Part shown: positions 4,904-6,076 of the stretch, one piece after another
How positions within the stretch are numbered: the stretch's first letter is position 1
Layout: each line of letters starts with the position of its first letter
Source of the DNA: Brotonthovivens sp045629925
GTDB taxonomy: Bacteria; Bacillota; Clostridia; Lachnospirales; Lachnospiraceae
DNA length: 6,076 nucleotides
Reading direction: 5' to 3'
NCBI GenBank assembly: GCA_045629925.1
Contig: JAZQSD010000032.1
Coordinates: forward strand, 1 to 6,076
Translations under genes and position numbers: made by a program
Notes under the pieces: generated by a model
The model's database searches: none
What the model saw: only the letters and a program-made list of their open reading frames with translations
What the model was told of the DNA's origin: nothing

Positions 4904-5464
4904 ATGTCAGGAACACATGCACATGCTAATCCAGGTTGCCTTGGCTTACTTGGTTTTGGTATGACAACAATCTTACTGAACATCCACAACGCAGGCATTA
5001 CAGAATTATCTACAATGATCGTAGCTATGGGCCTTTGCCTTGGCGGTCTTTGCCAGATCATCGCAGGTATCATGGAATTTAAAGCAAACAACACATTTGG
5101 CGCAACAGCATTTACAGCATACGGCGCTTTCTGGTGGTCACTTGTATTAATCTGGTGCTTACCAGCTGAAAAACTTGGTGTTGAAGCCTCCAGCCATACA
5201 TCTATGGGATTCTACTTATTACTTTGGGCTATCTTCACAGGCTTCATGTTCATCGGAACATTAAAAGCAACAAAGATGCACCGCGTTGTTTTCGCTACAT
5301 TAACAATTTTATTCTTATTACTTGCACTGGAAAACTTCTTCGTAAGTCATCCACTTGCAATCGCAGCTGGTGTTGTAGGTATCATCTGCGGCGCTTCTGC
5401 ATTCTACGGTGCAGTTGCACAGGTTATCAACGAAATGTTTGGCAAAACAGTTCTGCCAATCTAG
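4904..5464 (+). CDS. Acetate/succinate transporter, GPR1/FUN34/YaaH (SatP) family
   Basis: The protein belongs to the AceTr family of proton-coupled or channel-like acetate and succinate carriers in the cytoplasmic membrane (E. coli SatP/YaaH, yeast Ady2). It is 186 residues, close to the 188 of SatP, with six hydrophobic segments at about 13-29, 35-57, 66-86, 98-120, 126-145 and 149-175. LGLLGFGMTTILLNIHNAG at 13-31 and NTFGATAFTAYGAFW at 63-77 closely follow the SatP sequence; Phe18 and Tyr73 appear to match the Phe17/Tyr72 pore constriction of the Citrobacter SatP structure. The N-terminal signature reads NPGCLGLLGF, where the family usually has NPAPLGL, so the second proline is lost. It stands alone between two terminators. 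In a fermenting gut anaerobe it could export or take up acetate; direction and substrate are not shown by sequence. Confidence 0.93.
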   Translation: MSGTHAHANPGCLGLLGFGMTTILLNIHNAGITELSTMIVAMGLCLGGLCQIIAGIMEFKANNTFGATAFTAYGAFWWSLVLIWCLPAEKLGVEASSHTSMGFYLLLWAIFTGFMFIGTLKATKMHRVVFATLTILFLLLALENFFVSHPLAIAAGVVGIICGASAFYGAVAQVINEMFGKTVLPI

Positions 5465-5470
5465 TACATA

Positions 5471-5512
5471 AAAAAGTCGTGATAGATTCCTTTGAATCAA
5501 TCGCGACTTTTT
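5471..5512. terminator. Bidirectional intrinsic terminator between convergent genes
   Basis: Arms 5471-5489 and 5494-5512 pair over 19 positions (one A-A mismatch, one T-G wobble) around the loop CTTT. The outer stem is AAAAAGTCG with CGACTTTTT. Rightward RNA ends in a T-rich stretch to 5520; leftward RNA ends in a T-run from the A-run at 5470-5475. It can end both the transporter (stop at 5464) and the helicase gene (stop at 5528). Confidence 0.92.
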
Positions 5513-5527
5513 CTTTTTTTCCTATTC

Positions 5528-6076
5528 TTACTGTAGTTCCGTCAAGAATCTTGACGCCTTCATCTCTTTATTGTTGATCTGACCACTGTGGCACAAGACA
5601 AGTTCCTTTTTGGCTCTTGTCATGCCCACATAGAACAATCTTCTCTCCTCTTCCACATCAAGATCCAGCACAGACTTCTTATAAGGCAGAATCCCTTCAT
5701 TGATATCTACAATATAAACATGGTCATATTCTAACCCTTTCACTCCATGGAACGTAGATAATGTAACCGCCTCTGTCTTTTTCTGGTTCATCTCCATTGA
5801 CAGTTGCTCTCTCACATCGTCCATATGCAAAAACCATGCCTCAAAAGTTGTAAAATTCTTTGCAGAATCCAGCACCTCATCTAAGATTTCTTCTAATTCT
5901 TCGTACTCCATACGACGAATCTGACAGATTTCCCGAAGATAGGATTCATAGTCAACAGATTTGCGGATATAGGTAATTGCCGAATATGGTCTAAGGGTGG
6001 AGATAACTTTCAGATCTTTTCGCAGCTGATGCAGCCGTTCCAGCATCCAGTCTGCATTCTTATAATATTCTTCCCA
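5528..6076 (-). CDS. UvrD/PcrA/Rep-type superfamily 1 DNA helicase, C-terminal part
   Basis: This is the end of an ATP-dependent 3'-5' DNA helicase of superfamily 1A. The reading frame is open to the right edge, so the 182 visible residues are only the C-terminal portion; an internal ATG at 6046 is not the start. Motif V-like sequence VTLSTFHGVKGLEYDHVYIV followed by NEGILP lies at visible residues 104-131, and motif VI EEERRLFYVGMTRAKKEL with the arginine of MTRA lies at 142-159. These form the ATP-binding and coupling part of domain 2A. Helicase motifs I-IV and the Walker A site would be upstream, outside the window. The protein ends only about 24 residues after motif VI, without the long C-terminal tail of PcrA or UvrD, so it may be one of the shorter UvrD-like paralogs of clostridia rather than PcrA itself; the gene symbol is left open. 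It converges on the transporter gene and shares its terminator. Confidence 0.92.
   Translation of the reverse strand, partial: WEEYYKNADWMLERLHQLRKDLKVISTLRPYSAITYIRKSVDYESYLREICQIRRMEYEELEEILDEVLDSAKNFTTFEAWFLHMDDVREQLSMEMNQKKTEAVTLSTFHGVKGLEYDHVYIVDINEGILPYKKSVLDLDVEEERRLFYVGMTRAKKELVLCHSGQINNKEMKASRFLTELQ

Noticed and set aside
5224..5577. Plus-strand frame overlapping the transporter and running through the terminator
   Set aside because: It is an out-of-frame shadow of the transporter, reads through a strong hairpin and into the antisense of the helicase gene.
5528..6076. Helicase truncated by a mutation or insertion
   Set aside because: The frame is simply open to the window edge and motifs V and VI are intact; there is no sign of a mobile element or frameshift.

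Overview
The window looks like chromosomal DNA of a low-GC Firmicute, most likely a gut clostridium of the Lachnospiraceae type. This rests on the AT-rich base composition, purine-rich AGGAG-type ribosome binding sites, the use of FabK (not FabI) as enoyl-ACP reductase, the gene order acpP-fabK-fabD-fabG-fabF, and a DUF1292 (YrzB-type) protein. The taxonomic call is inference from gene content; no marker RNA is present.

Positions 1-4272 (minus strand) hold the front part of a type II fatty acid synthesis operon, read right to left: acpP (acyl carrier protein), fabK (enoyl-ACP reductase II), fabD (malonyl-CoA:ACP transacylase), fabG (3-oxoacyl-ACP reductase) and fabF (3-oxoacyl-ACP synthase II). 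fabF runs off the left edge with only its last few codons missing. FabD loads malonate onto AcpP, FabF condenses it with a growing acyl chain, FabG reduces the keto group and FabK the enoyl group. The dehydratase (FabZ), the initiating synthase (FabH) and the carboxylase (Acc) are not in the window. A near-consensus promoter (TTGACA, 17 bp, TATACT) drives acpP. Overlapping its -10 box is a palindrome that fits the known FabT-type operator AnTTTGAnnnTCAAAnT. A second copy with the same core lies inside the operon, in the unusually long 66-bp gap between fabD and fabG. This two-operator arrangement is the most interesting regulatory signal here.

Positions 4273-4780 (plus strand): a second near-consensus promoter (TTGACT, 17 bp, TATACT) points away from acpP and drives a small, very acidic DUF1292 protein that ends in tandem stops and a clear intrinsic terminator.

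Positions 4781-5512 (plus strand): a six-helix acetate/succinate transporter of the GPR1/FUN34/YaaH (SatP/AceTr) family with a strong Shine-Dalgarno sequence, ended by a long hairpin with T-runs on both strands. That hairpin serves as a shared terminator with the convergent gene to the right.

Positions 5528-6076 (minus strand): the C-terminal part of a UvrD/PcrA/Rep-type DNA helicase with motifs V and VI; its N-terminal part lies beyond the right edge. I see no mobile element, CRISPR array, tRNA or rRNA, and no gene that looks broken. The window is mostly ordinary core metabolism; novelty is limited to regulatory details.
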